From the NCBI GenBank assembly GCA_946223355.1, contig CAMIPB010000024.1, positions 1 through 35,735 of the forward strand: a stretch of DNA of 35,735 nt, in the 5' to 3' direction. The stretch comes from an uncultured Corynebacterium sp. GTDB taxonomy: Bacteria > Actinomycetota > Actinomycetes > Mycobacteriales > Mycobacteriaceae. The position numbers were made by a program, and so were the translations under genes. The notes under the pieces were generated by a model. That model saw nothing but the letters and a program-made list of their open reading frames with translations. It searched no databases and had not been told where the DNA came from. Of the stretch, positions 6,942 to 15,168 are shown one piece after another (position 1 is the first letter of the stretch; every line of letters starts with the position of its first letter).

Positions 6942-7874
6942 TTAGGGCCGGTGAAAATCTTCGCGCCGTCCCTGGTTGTGTAGCCGGAGCCACTCGCGGA
7001 AGCCCTTGATGTCGCGGCGTTGCACGAGGAAGAACCAACCAAAGCGCGCGAATTCCTGTGGAAGCAGCTTGCGCATTCCGCGCTGGTAGAGGAGGTATCC
7101 GCGGTTGCGGTAGGTGAAGAATCGCTTGAATTCGCCATCCGGGTATTGGGTGTGCATCTTGCCACCGAGTATTGGTTTGAATTCGTCCGATCCGTCTGGG
7201 TGTAGGTAGGACGTGGTCAGTGCGGTGCCAAAATTTAGACCTGATCCTGCTAGTCGGCGATGGTATTCCACTTCGTCGCCACGGATAAACAGGCGGTAGT
7301 CCGGAACGCCGATCACTTCCATGGCGGATGCGGAAATCAACGCGCCATTAAACAGTGACGCAATTCCAGGAAGGAATTCACCTTCTAGCTCGTCGAGGCG
7401 GCGGCGCCAGGTTAGGCCTTGACGGAGTGGGAATGCGAGGCGTCCTGGAGCGTCGATATTGCACACAGCAGGGGAAACTTCATGAAGTTTGTGTGCGGCG
7501 GCGACACGGTAGAGCTCGGCGAGCACGTGGGCGTCGGCAGGCCGGCCGTCATCGTCAGCGCACCAGATGGCATCTGCACCCAGGGCTAATGCCGTGAGAA
7601 ATCCCAGTGCAAACCCTCCAGCGCCACCGAGGTTTGTCTGGGAGGGCACGTACACGGCACGGTCGCCGGCAAGTTCACGCACAAGCTTTTCGACGTCCTC
7701 TTCCGCCCCGTTATCAACCACGATCACCCATTCCACGCGGTGTGTCTGGCCGACAACCTGCTCTAAAGATGCGCGCAGCAGCTCGACGCGTTTATGTGTG
7801 GCGATGACCGCGGCGGTGGTGCCCGTTGGGTCGAGCGGCGTTGGGATGTTGGCGGGGTTTTTGGAAGCTGCCAT
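6942..7874 (-). CDS. glfT1: Galactofuranosyltransferase GlfT1 (GT2 family)
   Basis: Adds the first galactofuranose residues to the decaprenyl-diphosphate-GlcNAc-rhamnose linker at the start of galactan synthesis, on the cytoplasmic face. The 310-residue product has a GT-A fold: AAVIATHKRVELLRASL, VEWVIVVDNGAEED, NLGGAGGFALGF, and the metal/nucleotide motif IWCADDDGRP near residue 107. A second acidic motif (FIRGDEVEYHRRL) and TSYLHPDG follow. Length and motifs agree with M. tuberculosis Rv3782 (about 300 aa). The start lies 5 bp after the wzt stop, and the order wzm-wzt-glfT1 is the conserved mycobacterial/corynebacterial arrangement, so one operon is likely. I see no defect. Confidence 0.92.
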   Translation of the reverse strand: MAASKNPANIPTPLDPTGTTAAVIATHKRVELLRASLEQVVGQTHRVEWVIVVDNGAEEDVEKLVRELAGDRAVYVPSQTNLGGAGGFALGFLTALALGADAIWCADDDGRPADAHVLAELYRVAAAHKLHEVSPAVCNIDAPGRLAFPLRQGLTWRRRLDELEGEFLPGIASLFNGALISASAMEVIGVPDYRLFIRGDEVEYHRRLAGSGLNFGTALTTSYLHPDGSDEFKPILGGKMHTQYPDGEFKRFFTYRNRGYLLYQRGMRKLLPQEFARFGWFFLVQRRDIKGFREWLRLHNQGRREDFHRP

Positions 7875-7879
7875 GGTTG

Positions 7880-8713
7880 TTATTCTGCCACGCTTTCGTC
7901 AGAGGACTTGGGATGCTCGTCGTCGGATTCTTCGTCGAAGCGGTCCAACAAATCGCGTACGTAATCTCCCGCGCCAGGGCCTTCGTAGGCCTCGACCACG
8001 TCTGCGACGGGACCGACCTCGCGGATTTGGCCATGATCAATCCACAGTGCGGAATTGCACAGTTGCGCTAGGAAGTCATTGGAGTGGGAGGCAAAGACAA
8101 GGATGCCAGACCGTTTGACCAGCTCTTGGAGACGGACGCGGGCTTTGGCCATGAAGGCGGCGTCGACGGCGCCGATGCCTTCGTCGAGAAGCAGAATTTC
8201 CGGCTCGATGGAGGTGACAACTCCCAGTGCGAGGCGCACACGCATACCGGTTGAGTAGGTGCGAAGAGGCATAGAAAGGTAGTCGCCGAGCTCGGAGAAT
8301 TCCGCGATGTCATTCATCTTCTTTTTCATTTGTTTGATGGTTTGGCCAAGGAAGAGACCGCGGATGATGATGTTGTCGTAGCCGGAGATTTCCGGATCCA
8401 TGCCCACACCGAGGTCGAAGACGGGGGCGACGCGGCCCCGGACGTCGGCTGAGCCTCGCGTGGGTTCGTAGATACCGGAGAGCAGGCGCAGCAGCGTCGA
8501 TTTACCGGCGCCGTTGTGGCCCACCAGCCCCACGCGATCCCCTTCACGCAGGTGCAGGTTGATGTCCTTGAGCGCCTCAACAACTACCGTGTTGTTGTCG
8601 TTTTTCCCAATGGCGCCACCGGCGGTAGAAAGCATGGCTTTCTTAAGTGAGCGGGACTTGGCGTCAAAGATAGGGAAGTCGACGCAGGCGTTGTAGGTAT
8701 CGATGGAAACCAT
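7880..8713 (-). CDS. wzt: Galactan/polysaccharide ABC exporter, ATP-binding subunit
   Basis: ATPase of the Wzm-Wzt transporter believed to flip lipid-linked galactan across the membrane (Rv3781-like). The 277-residue protein has Walker A GHNGAGKST near residue 64, the signature YSTGMRVRLALG, Walker B ILLLDEGIGAVD and the switch histidine in FASHSN. It ends soon after the nucleotide-binding domain, so it lacks the extra carbohydrate-binding C-terminal domain of some O-antigen Wzt proteins. An AAAGG ribosome-binding site lies about 9 nt before the ATG. Its partner permease is 44 bp upstream and glfT1 5 bp downstream. Confidence 0.93.
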   Translation of the reverse strand: MVSIDTYNACVDFPIFDAKSRSLKKAMLSTAGGAIGKNDNNTVVVEALKDINLHLREGDRVGLVGHNGAGKSTLLRLLSGIYEPTRGSADVRGRVAPVFDLGVGMDPEISGYDNIIIRGLFLGQTIKQMKKKMNDIAEFSELGDYLSMPLRTYSTGMRVRLALGVVTSIEPEILLLDEGIGAVDAAFMAKARVRLQELVKRSGILVFASHSNDFLAQLCNSALWIDHGQIREVGPVADVVEAYEGPGAGDYVRDLLDRFDEESDDEHPKSSDESVAE

Positions 8714-8757
8714 AAACGTAAACCTTTCTGTTTAATCGCGTTAATCGCGGTAGGCGA

Positions 8758-9648
8758 TTAAACCCAGTAGCTCACGCGGAAGCGCCACGTACGCATAGCC
8801 AACAAGGACAAACCCAAACCAACCACGGTGCAGCCCAAAACGATCCACCAGTGGTAAGCCTCAACAGGGGCGCCAATCATCGGGGCGCGCACGATCTCAA
8901 GGTAGTGAAACAACGGGTTGAGCTCCGCGATCTTTGCGCGCTGTGCCACGTCACCACCTTGAGATTCAAGAGTGGAGGTGGTCCAGACGATTGGGGTGAC
9001 GTAAAACAAAAGCTGCGTTAGCGCTTCCAATAACGGGGCGACGTCGCGGAAACGGGTGGCCACCATGCCGAAGAACATCGCGACCCATACGCCGTTGACC
9101 ATGAGCAACAGCAACCCCGGAATGAACAAGAAGAACTCCCAGCCAAGAGACCGTGGGAAAATGAGCAGCAAGAGCACCCAGATGATTAAGTTGTGACCCA
9201 AAAATAGCATCTGGCGCCACACCAGGCGGTACACATGTACTGACAGCGGCGCAGGTAGCTGCTTAATCAGACCCTCGTTGTCGATGAAGATGGTTGAGCC
9301 TTCTTTAATGGCGCCGGAGATGAAGTTCCACATGATTAGACCTACGGTCACGTGCGGCAGGAACTCCGCCACAGGGATCTGAAACAGCATCGAATACAAC
9401 AAGCCCAACGCCAGTGCCATCACGCCAGTGGCGATGGTGATCCAGAATGGGCCGAGCACGGAGCGTCGGTAGCGCTGCTTGATATCTTGCAGACCAAGCA
9501 GAGCCCACAGCTCGTGCTGCTTCGCGCCTCGGATCAGGTCATTAAACGCGGCACCAAAGGTTTGGGACTGAGACGGGGGAGCTTCCCCATGCTCTGGGGC
9601 GGACGTCATGCGCTCGATATCTTCGAGCAACTTTTTGTTGTCTTGCAC
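8758..9648 (-). CDS. wzm: Galactan/polysaccharide ABC exporter, permease subunit
   Basis: ABC-2 type permease of 296 residues, partner of the ATPase encoded just downstream. It has an N-terminal cytoplasmic segment with LLGLQDIKQRYRRSVLGPFW, the hallmark of O-antigen/polysaccharide exporters, then six hydrophobic spans (for example FWITIATGVMALALGLLYSM, VTVGLIMWNFISGAI, PLLEALTQLLFYVTPIVWTT, IVLGCTVVGLGLSLLAM) and a short basic C-terminus. It begins with GTG. TAGGGT lies 8 bp upstream, so the operon may be transcribed as a leaderless mRNA. The counterpart in M. tuberculosis is Rv3783. Confidence 0.92.
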   Translation of the reverse strand: MQDNKKLLEDIERMTSAPEHGEAPPSQSQTFGAAFNDLIRGAKQHELWALLGLQDIKQRYRRSVLGPFWITIATGVMALALGLLYSMLFQIPVAEFLPHVTVGLIMWNFISGAIKEGSTIFIDNEGLIKQLPAPLSVHVYRLVWRQMLFLGHNLIIWVLLLLIFPRSLGWEFFLFIPGLLLLMVNGVWVAMFFGMVATRFRDVAPLLEALTQLLFYVTPIVWTTSTLESQGGDVAQRAKIAELNPLFHYLEIVRAPMIGAPVEAYHWWIVLGCTVVGLGLSLLAMRTWRFRVSYWV

Positions 9649-9656
9649 GTTAGATC

Positions 9657-9662
9657 ACCCTA
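9657..9662 (-). promoter_or_regulatory. -10 box, probable leaderless promoter of wzm-wzt-glfT1
   Basis: On the minus strand TAGGGT ends 8 bp before the GTG of wzm, and no Shine-Dalgarno sequence is seen in the gap. The same hexamer lies 7 bp before the quinone oxidoreductase start at 12236. Confidence 0.5.
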
Positions 9663-9812
9663 CTGCCTATGCCTGCTCTTGTGGGATTCCCGCGACCTGC
9701 GCGTGGAAGTATTAGTAGGCGTATTATTGACGATCTTTCGCTATAGTGGCGGGGTAGTCAAGATCTGTAGTGTGGTTCTGAGCAGGCATGAGCGCGAGAA
9801 AGGCAGGGCGTA

Positions 9813-11210
9813 GTGACGTTAGGGCATTCGCCATATCCAACGGGGAAGTCCACCTCTGACGGGTTGACCACCGGTGGTTTCACGTCTGGCGAGTTAACGT
9901 CTGGAGAGTTCGACGCCGCTAGCGTGCGCGGGCTGTTTACTTCGCTCGGCGATGGCTGGACGTATTTTAATGCGAATCAGGCGCCACAGGTCCCAGAACG
10001 CGTGATTTCCGCAGTGTCACGTGCGTTTCGTAGTTCATTTTCGCTTCTCGACGCCGACGTCCCCACCGGTTCCCATTCCGCTCCCCGTCGCGCCGGGCGC
10101 CTCGAGGCCGAGACTTTGGTAGCTAGCGCGCGTACTGCTGTGGCTGACCTGCTGGGAGGCAGTGCCGAATGCGTGGTTTTAGGTCCTAGCTTGCCAGTTT
10201 TGTACGTATCCTTGTCACGGGCGATGCAACCGTTGTTGCGCCAGGGATCATCCATGGTTCTTTCGCGTCTTGACGCCCCCATTCTGACCACCGCGCTGGC
10301 TTCCGGCGCTCCTGTGTCTGAGTCTGGCGGTTTGGCTGCTTCAGCGGGCACTGGCACACAAGGAGGGACGACCTCCACAAACAGCGCGGTGCGGTGGGCC
10401 CAGCCGGATTTAGGCACCGGCGAGCTTCCCGCCTACCAATATGACGAGTTGGTCGACGGTTCTACTAGGTTGGTTGCTTTCTCCGCGGGAAACGACACCT
10501 TGGGCACGGTGGCTCCGTTTGAAGAGATCGTAGATAAGGTTCGGGAGCGTTCTCGTGCATGGACGCTGATTGATGTGACCTCATACGCGGCCTATCGTGT
10601 AGTGGATTTAGAAACCTTTGACGCCGATATCTTGGCAGTGGATTTGGAGCGTTTGGGCGGTCCACAGATCTCGGCGCTCGTCTTCCGTGATGTGGCGATG
10701 TTCCAGCGTCTCGATGCTTTAATACCTGGATTTGTCGGCCCGGAGGCTGCGAAACTGGAAACCCCGGTTTCCTCCGGTTTGGCTGGCGCGGTATCGCCGC
10801 TGATTGATCACATTGCGGGGATTGTGGAGTCTAAGGGAAGCCGTCGGCAACGATTGGTGACCTCGATGTTTGCCACGGGGGATTACCTCGAAGACCTCGG
10901 CGACGATCTGTATGCGTTCATGTCCACATTGCCTACCGTGCACATCATCGGCATCACAGGAGAGTCAGCTGCGGAGGCTGGCGATGACCGCCTGCCGGCC
11001 CTAACCTTCGCTGTCCGCGGTGTTCCTGCGGAAACCGTTCATCAACGGCTCTTTGATAATGGGCTGGTGGCCACGATCGCGCCGGCCACACCACTTTTGC
11101 AAGACATGGGCATCGACGAACTCGGTGGCGGCGTAACGGTATCGCTCAGCGCGTTTAATACCAGCGCGGATGTGGATCATCTCATCCGCGTGGTTGCTTC
11201 CCTGGCTTAA
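9813..11210 (+). CDS. Class V aminotransferase/cysteine-desulfurase-like protein without PLP lysine
   Basis: A 465-residue protein with the fold-type I pattern of class V aminotransferases: WTYFNANQAPQVPERVI, TAVADLLGGSAECVVLGPS, FSAGNDTLGTVAPFEEIVDK, AWTLIDVTSYAAYRVVDLE (with the PLP-contacting Asp) and GLVATIAPATPLLQDMG. Where NifS/Csd-type enzymes have S-x-H-K-x-x-G-P, this protein reads VDLERLGGP, placing Arg280 at the position of the catalytic lysine. By alignment it should not form the usual PLP Schiff base. The N-terminal 40 residues are Thr/Gly/Ser-rich and repetitive (GLTTGGFTSGELTSGEF). It starts with GTG, with GAAAGG about 9 nt upstream. It is divergent from wzm and convergent with the oxidoreductase, as with Rv3778c and Rv3777 near the galactan genes of M. 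tuberculosis. Its function is unknown. Confidence 0.85.
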   Translation: MTLGHSPYPTGKSTSDGLTTGGFTSGELTSGEFDAASVRGLFTSLGDGWTYFNANQAPQVPERVISAVSRAFRSSFSLLDADVPTGSHSAPRRAGRLEAETLVASARTAVADLLGGSAECVVLGPSLPVLYVSLSRAMQPLLRQGSSMVLSRLDAPILTTALASGAPVSESGGLAASAGTGTQGGTTSTNSAVRWAQPDLGTGELPAYQYDELVDGSTRLVAFSAGNDTLGTVAPFEEIVDKVRERSRAWTLIDVTSYAAYRVVDLETFDADILAVDLERLGGPQISALVFRDVAMFQRLDALIPGFVGPEAAKLETPVSSGLAGAVSPLIDHIAGIVESKGSRRQRLVTSMFATGDYLEDLGDDLYAFMSTLPTVHIIGITGESAAEAGDDRLPALTFAVRGVPAETVHQRLFDNGLVATIAPATPLLQDMGIDELGGGVTVSLSAFNTSADVDHLIRVVASLA

Positions 11211-11255
11211 AACTTAGCCTAGAACCTGGCCCAAAAACCTGGCTTAGAACCTGGC

Positions 11256-12236
11256 CTAGACCTCCAGCACGAGCGTGCCGGTGACGTCGCCGGAATCGAG
11301 CGCGGCGTGAGCCTTGGCGGCGTCGGCAAGCGGGAATGTGCCGTGCAGGTGGTGCTTGATGGCACCGGAACCGAGCAGTGGCCAGAGGTGTTTGACGGTG
11401 TCCGCGACGATCGCAGCTTTGTCCTCTACGCTGCGCGAGCGCAGGGTGGTGCCCTGGATTGTGAGGCGGTTGGCCAGCAGCGCGCCTAGGTTAATTTCTT
11501 CCTTGGTGCCGCCCTGCAAACCGATGATGACCAAGTGGCCGTCTTTCTTCAGGCACTTCATATTTTGCTTGAGGTACTTGGCGCCGATGATGTCCAAGAT
11601 GACGTCGCACTGGCCCTTGAGTTCCTCAGCGAAGTCCTGATCTTTGTAGTTGATGAGCCAGTCCGCGCCATACTTCATGCAGGTCTCCAGTTTTTCACGG
11701 CTGCCCGCAGTCACCGCTACCTTCGCGCCGAGGTGCTTGGCTACCTGGATGGCAAACGTGCCGATGCCGCCTCCACCGCCATGGATGAGCACGGTCTGGC
11801 CTCGCTGCAGTTGCGCCGCCATCGCCAGGTTGGACCAGACTGTGCAGGCGACCTCGATGACCGCTGCGGCGTCGACAAGCGAATAGCCCTGTGGAATGGG
11901 CAGGAGCTGACCTTGGGGCACCGCGACGTATTCCGCGTAGCCACCGCCCGCGAGCAAGCAGCCCACTTCCTCGCCGACCTCGCGGCTAGTATCGCCGGCG
12001 TCAACGATGGTGCCCGTGCACTCCAGGCCGATGATGTCCGAAGCACCTGGTGGTGGCGGGTAGTGGCCCTTAGCCTGTAATAGATCGGCGCGGTTGACGC
12101 CCGTGGCCGCGACCTTGACCAGAACCTCGCCTTCGCGCAGCTCCGGTACCGGGACCTCGCTCAGCTCGAGGGAGGCGGGGTCATTGAGGTCGCGCTGGAT
12201 GATGGCCTGCATGGTTGCTGGAATAGTTTCACTCAT
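11256..12236 (-). CDS. NAD(P)H quinone oxidoreductase, zinc-free MDR family
   Basis: A 326-residue medium-chain dehydrogenase/reductase of the quinone oxidoreductase/PIG3 type. An N-terminal GroES-like domain (VLVKVAATGVNRADLLQAKGHYPPP given in two parts: VLVKVAATGVNRADLL, then QAKGHYPPPPG) is followed by the Rossmann fold with GGGGGIGTFAIQVAKHLGA and VAVTAGSREKLE. Zinc ligands of alcohol dehydrogenases are absent, as expected. The C-terminal HLHGTFPLADAAKAHAALDS closes the substrate domain. The substrate is unknown; many relatives reduce quinones or enones. Rv3777 in M. tuberculosis is the likely counterpart, also next to a class V aminotransferase-like gene. The start is supported by a TAGGGT box 7 bp upstream. 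Short CCTGG/CTTAGAACC repeats (11212-11262) separate its 3' end from the previous gene. Confidence 0.9.
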   Translation of the reverse strand: MSETIPATMQAIIQRDLNDPASLELSEVPVPELREGEVLVKVAATGVNRADLLQAKGHYPPPPGASDIIGLECTGTIVDAGDTSREVGEEVGCLLAGGGYAEYVAVPQGQLLPIPQGYSLVDAAAVIEVACTVWSNLAMAAQLQRGQTVLIHGGGGGIGTFAIQVAKHLGAKVAVTAGSREKLETCMKYGADWLINYKDQDFAEELKGQCDVILDIIGAKYLKQNMKCLKKDGHLVIIGLQGGTKEEINLGALLANRLTIQGTTLRSRSVEDKAAIVADTVKHLWPLLGSGAIKHHLHGTFPLADAAKAHAALDSGDVTGTLVLEV

Positions 12237-12243
12237 GGGATCT

Positions 12244-12249
12244 ACCCTA
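12244..12249 (-). promoter_or_regulatory. -10 box, probable leaderless promoter of oxidoreductase
   Basis: On the minus strand TAGGGT is followed by AGATCCC and then the ATG. The 7-bp spacing and lack of a Shine-Dalgarno sequence suggest a leaderless mRNA. Confidence 0.5.
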
Positions 12250-12309
12250 GAGATTCTCCGGACGCCGCGTGGTACTTTACGTTACTCACTTTACGTTTCC
12301 ACGCGTATT

Positions 12310-12341
12310 TTCTGCAGCGTCATTGTTCTGCAGCGCCATTG
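12310..12341. repeat. 16-bp tandem duplication in the spacer
   Basis: TTCTGCAGCGTCATTG is followed directly by TTCTGCAGCGCCATTG. Just upstream, ACTTTACGTT is also duplicated with a 14-bp period (12274-12297). The rest of the 314-bp spacer 12237-12550 holds no gene that I can support. Confidence 0.8.
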
Positions 12342-12550
12342 AGAGAATCGCCAAGCGCAACGCCACGAAATATTGCGTAGACAAACCGGATTCCTCAGGC
12401 ACGATATGGGGCATGACCTAGAGCCCAGAGCGGTGCCCAAATAAGCGCCCAGAGCGGCTTGCCTGGTGCTGGTTTTCATAGCGGCTACTGTGTCAGGTAA
12501 TCTAATCCCGTACGGCACCGGCTTTACATAGGCTGGCTAGCTTGTGCACT

Positions 12551-12638
12551 GGAGACGTGGCAGAGCGGCCGAATGCACTGGTCTTGAAAACCAGCGTGGG
12601 GAAACTCACCGAGGGTTCAAATCCCTCCGTCTCCGCCA
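12551..12638 (+). tRNA. tRNA-Ser(UGA)
   Basis: An 88-nt class II tRNA with CCA encoded. The acceptor stem GGAGACG pairs with CGTCTCC, the anticodon loop CTTGAAA sits between CTGGT and ACCAG (anticodon TGA at 12585-12587), there is a long variable arm, and the T-loop is TTCAAAT. It is followed by a terminator. A TAGGCT box at 12529 could be its -10 element. Confidence 0.97.
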
Positions 12639-12644
12639 TACAAC

Positions 12645-12681
12645 AGCAGCTCAGGGCATTTCCCTGGGCTGCTTTCTTTTT
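12645..12681 (+). terminator. Rho-independent terminator of tRNA-Ser(UGA)
   Basis: AGCAGCTCAGGG pairs with CCCTGGGCTGCT (one G-U pair) across a short loop, followed by TTCTTTTT. Confidence 0.85.
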
Positions 12682-12798
12682 GCCTCCCGACGTCGCTCTG
12701 GGGATATGCGGTGCCCCTGTGCGGCCTTTTGCTACGCCGTCCGGTCTTGCGCTGTCCGGTCTTGTGTTGCCCTGGCGCGCGCTTTCGTATCGCCTGCT

Positions 12799-12867
12799 TT
12801 GTGCAAATCCGGGCAACAGTGGCGTTCGCGGGGCCGTCGGCAGTGCTTAGTGCCCAGGTTTGCACAA
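12799..12867 (+). repeat. 69-bp inverted-end element, copy 3
   Basis: It starts TTGTGCAAATCCGGGCAACA and ends GCCCAGGTTTGCACAA. The two 17-bp ends pair with two mismatches, giving the best stem of the family. It lies between tRNA-Ser(UGA) and the convergent moeB. Apart from the terminator, nothing else was found in 12639-12945. Confidence 0.85.
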
Positions 12868-12945
12868 TTGCTGCCAGTAGAAGCCAGGCGAAGCTGGTGG
12901 GATGACCCTTGGGGCTCTGCTTAATGACGAGTGCGTGGTTCGCAC

Positions 12946-14088
12946 CTAGGCCTGCCGGTCGAGCCAGGCATCGATGCCGCCGGCTAGAGAAACGGTGCCG
13001 TGCACGCCGAGGTCCTCGAGCTTTTCGACGGCGCGCAGCGAGCGCACGCCACCAGCACACTGCATGACCACGGGGCGCCCGGCGGCGAGGGCTTCCGGGA
13101 TTTCGGGCGGGTAGTCGCCGTCGTCGACGATGCGGCCCAACGGGAATAACAGCGCGCCGGGAATGGAAAACTGGTAGTGCTCATGAGGTTCGCGCACGTC
13201 AATGACCAAGGCGCCTTCGGGAATCTCCGCGACTTCGGGCTGCGAAGCTTTCTCCGTGATCGGCTCATTGCCGGGGGATGAGTGTGGTGCCACGGGCTCC
13301 TCGAAGTCATCCGCACGCATCGGGCCTTGCTCAAGAACGCGCGCCAGGGTTTCTGGGGTGGACGACAGCGGGATGTATTCCCACGTACCGTTTAGCGCGG
13401 AGAAGTAACCCAAGCGACCACGCATCGGGGTGCCCACGCCGGTGACCAACTTGATGGCTTCGAGCGCCATCGCGGAACCGACCACGCCGACGACTGGGCC
13501 AAGCACGCCGGCCTGCGAACAGCTGGGCACAGACCCCGGCGCAGGCGGAACCGGGAACAAGTCCTCGTAAATAGGCCCGTGACCAGCGTGGAACACCGTC
13601 ATTTGCGCGTCGAATCCCAAGATTGACGCCCACACGTGTGGAACGCCGAGCTTTGCACAGGCCCACGAGGCGAGGTAGCGGGTACCAAAGTTGTCGGAGC
13701 CGTCCATGACCACGTCGGCGTCGGCAAGCAATTCTAAGGCGTTGTCTTGGGTCAGCCGCGTGGTGATAACGCGTACGTCCACCTGGGGGTTGAGGTCTGC
13801 CATCGCGTCGCGTGCGGATTCGGCTTTAGGCTTGCCGACGCCGCTTGTCCCATGGATGACCTGCCGGTGCAGGTTGGAGATGGAGACGACGTCGTCGTCG
13901 ACAAGCGTCACGGTGCCTACTCCTGCGCCGGCGAGGTAGAGCAGCGCTGGGGAGCCGAGGCCACCTGCGCCGATGACTGCGATGTGCGCATCTTTGAGCT
14001 TGCCCTGCGCCTCAGGGCCGAAGCCCGCGAGTGAGAGTTGGCGGCGATAGCGCGAGATTTCCGCTGGGCTGAACTGGTTGGTGCTCAT
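12946..14088 (-). CDS. moeB: MoeB/MoeZ-type MoaD adenylyltransferase with rhodanese domain
   Basis: Activates the C-terminal glycine of MoaD by adenylation and supplies sulfur through its rhodanese domain, feeding molybdopterin synthase. Of 380 residues, about 1-250 form the ThiF/E1-like domain (YRRQLSLAGFGPEAQGKL, P-loop VIGAGGLGSPALLYLAGAG, SDNFGTRYLAS, PSCSQAGVLGPVVG). About 275-380 form a rhodanese domain with the active-site Cys in VVMQCAGGVRSLRA. The CxxC zinc pairs of E. coli MoeB are missing, as I recall is usual for actinobacterial MoeZ. The ATG at 14088 overlaps the moaE stop codon (ATGA), which fixes the start and indicates translational coupling; a GTG at 14103 is the alternative. 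It is the last gene of moeA-mog-moaE-moeB. Confidence 0.93.
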   Translation of the reverse strand: MSTNQFSPAEISRYRRQLSLAGFGPEAQGKLKDAHIAVIGAGGLGSPALLYLAGAGVGTVTLVDDDVVSISNLHRQVIHGTSGVGKPKAESARDAMADLNPQVDVRVITTRLTQDNALELLADADVVMDGSDNFGTRYLASWACAKLGVPHVWASILGFDAQMTVFHAGHGPIYEDLFPVPPAPGSVPSCSQAGVLGPVVGVVGSAMALEAIKLVTGVGTPMRGRLGYFSALNGTWEYIPLSSTPETLARVLEQGPMRADDFEEPVAPHSSPGNEPITEKASQPEVAEIPEGALVIDVREPHEHYQFSIPGALLFPLGRIVDDGDYPPEIPEALAAGRPVVMQCAGGVRSLRAVEKLEDLGVHGTVSLAGGIDAWLDRQA

Positions 14089-14615
14089 TCGAGGCCCACC
14101 CACTGCGCGGAACCGTCGACGCGGGTTTGTTCTTTCCAGATGGGAACCTCGGATTTTACGCGGTCAGCGAGTTCACTAGCGGCGTCGAAAGCCTGCTTAC
14201 GGTGCGAGGATGCGGCAAGCACAACGAAGGCGGATTCGCCGATTTTTAGGTGCCCGGTGCGGTGCGCGCACCATAGGCGAGCGTGCGGGTGGGAGGCGAG
14301 GACGTCGGCAGCCACGCGCTTGATTTCCTGGTCAGCACTAGGGTGTGCGGTGTAATCTAGGTCTTGGACGCGGGCACCGCCGTCGTGGTCGCGCACCACC
14401 CCGTCAAAAGTCACGAGTGCGCCCATTGCCTCGGTCATGGTTGCGTTACGTGCGGCGTCGACAAGCGATTCGAGCGGTTCAGTGGTCATGAATGCATCGA
14501 TGAGCACGCCAGTTTGTTCGTGGACGTAGGCCGGATCGTTGGCAGGGTCGTGATGGTGTGCGGGGCCGCAGCCTTGAAACTCACCGTGTTCGTGCTCGTG
14601 TTCTCTAGTGCTCAT
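14085..14615 (-). CDS. moaE: Molybdopterin synthase catalytic subunit MoaE
   Basis: Large subunit of molybdopterin synthase, which together with thiocarboxylated MoaD converts cyclic pyranopterin monophosphate to molybdopterin. The 176-residue product has the family motifs GALVTFDGVVRDHDGGARV, HRTGHLKIGESAFVV, ASSHRKQAFDAASELADRVK and VPIWKEQ, including the lysines used in catalysis. The first 35 residues are a His-rich extension (EHEHEHGEF, PAHHHDP) absent from E. coli MoaE and perhaps metal-binding. It overlaps mog by 11 nt upstream and moeB by 4 nt downstream, so the three are almost certainly cotranscribed. Its partner MoaD is encoded divergently at 16514-16795. Confidence 0.93.
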   Translation of the reverse strand: MSTREHEHEHGEFQGCGPAHHHDPANDPAYVHEQTGVLIDAFMTTEPLESLVDAARNATMTEAMGALVTFDGVVRDHDGGARVQDLDYTAHPSADQEIKRVAADVLASHPHARLWCAHRTGHLKIGESAFVVLAASSHRKQAFDAASELADRVKSEVPIWKEQTRVDGSAQWVGLE

Positions 14616-15141
14616 GGGTGCCCTCCAGCATGTCCACTACCGCGTTGAGCAGAGGCTCGAGTACCTTGCAGCCATCTTTGACGCCACCGGTGGAACCGGG
14701 CAGTGTCATGGCGAAGGTCCGGCCGGTAACGCCGGCGACGGCTCGGGAGACCACGGCCGTCGGGATGTTTTTGAGGCCTTCTTGCCAAAAGGCATAAACG
14801 ATGCCAGGCAGCTCGCGTTCCAGGTGAGGGGCAACGGCTTCGACAGTGAGATCGTCTTCGGTGATACCAGTGCCACCCGAGGTTAAGATCACCTGCGGGC
14901 GCGGCTCGAGCGCGAATGCCTCATCGACGGCCTGTTTGATATCCGCATCGGGCACCACTATGGGATCCGGGGTATCAAAACCCTGCGAACGCAAAAACTC
15001 CACGGCGATAGGGCCGGAGCGGTCTGCATAGATGCCTGCCGACGCCCTCGTGGATGCCACGATCACCAGCCCCTTGCGCGGGGCTTTGCCCTTTGCTTCG
15101 GTTGCTTTCGCTTCGGTTGCTTTCGTTCCGGTGCGGGTCAT
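14605..15141 (-). CDS. mog: Molybdopterin adenylyltransferase MogA/MoaB family
   Basis: Adenylates molybdopterin before metal insertion by MoeA. The 178-residue product contains VIVASTRASAGIYADRSGP, VILTSGGTGITEDDLT (the S-G-G-T-G substrate loop), LPGIVYAFWQEGLKN, SRAVAGVTGRTFAMTLPGS and a final STGGVKDGCKVLEPLL, typical of the MogA/MoaB/CinA fold. The N-terminus carries a short Lys/Ala/Thr/Glu extension with a 15-bp duplication (KATEA twice, around 15105-15127). An AAAGG sequence is suitably placed before the ATG. It lies between moeA (27 bp upstream) and moaE (overlapping). Whether to call it mogA or moaB cannot be settled by eye. Confidence 0.9.
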   Translation of the reverse strand: MTRTGTKATEAKATEAKGKAPRKGLVIVASTRASAGIYADRSGPIAVEFLRSQGFDTPDPIVVPDADIKQAVDEAFALEPRPQVILTSGGTGITEDDLTVEAVAPHLERELPGIVYAFWQEGLKNIPTAVVSRAVAGVTGRTFAMTLPGSTGGVKDGCKVLEPLLNAVVDMLEGTHEH

Positions 15142-15168
15142 GCGCTGCCTTTCTGGATCTTTTAGCTT

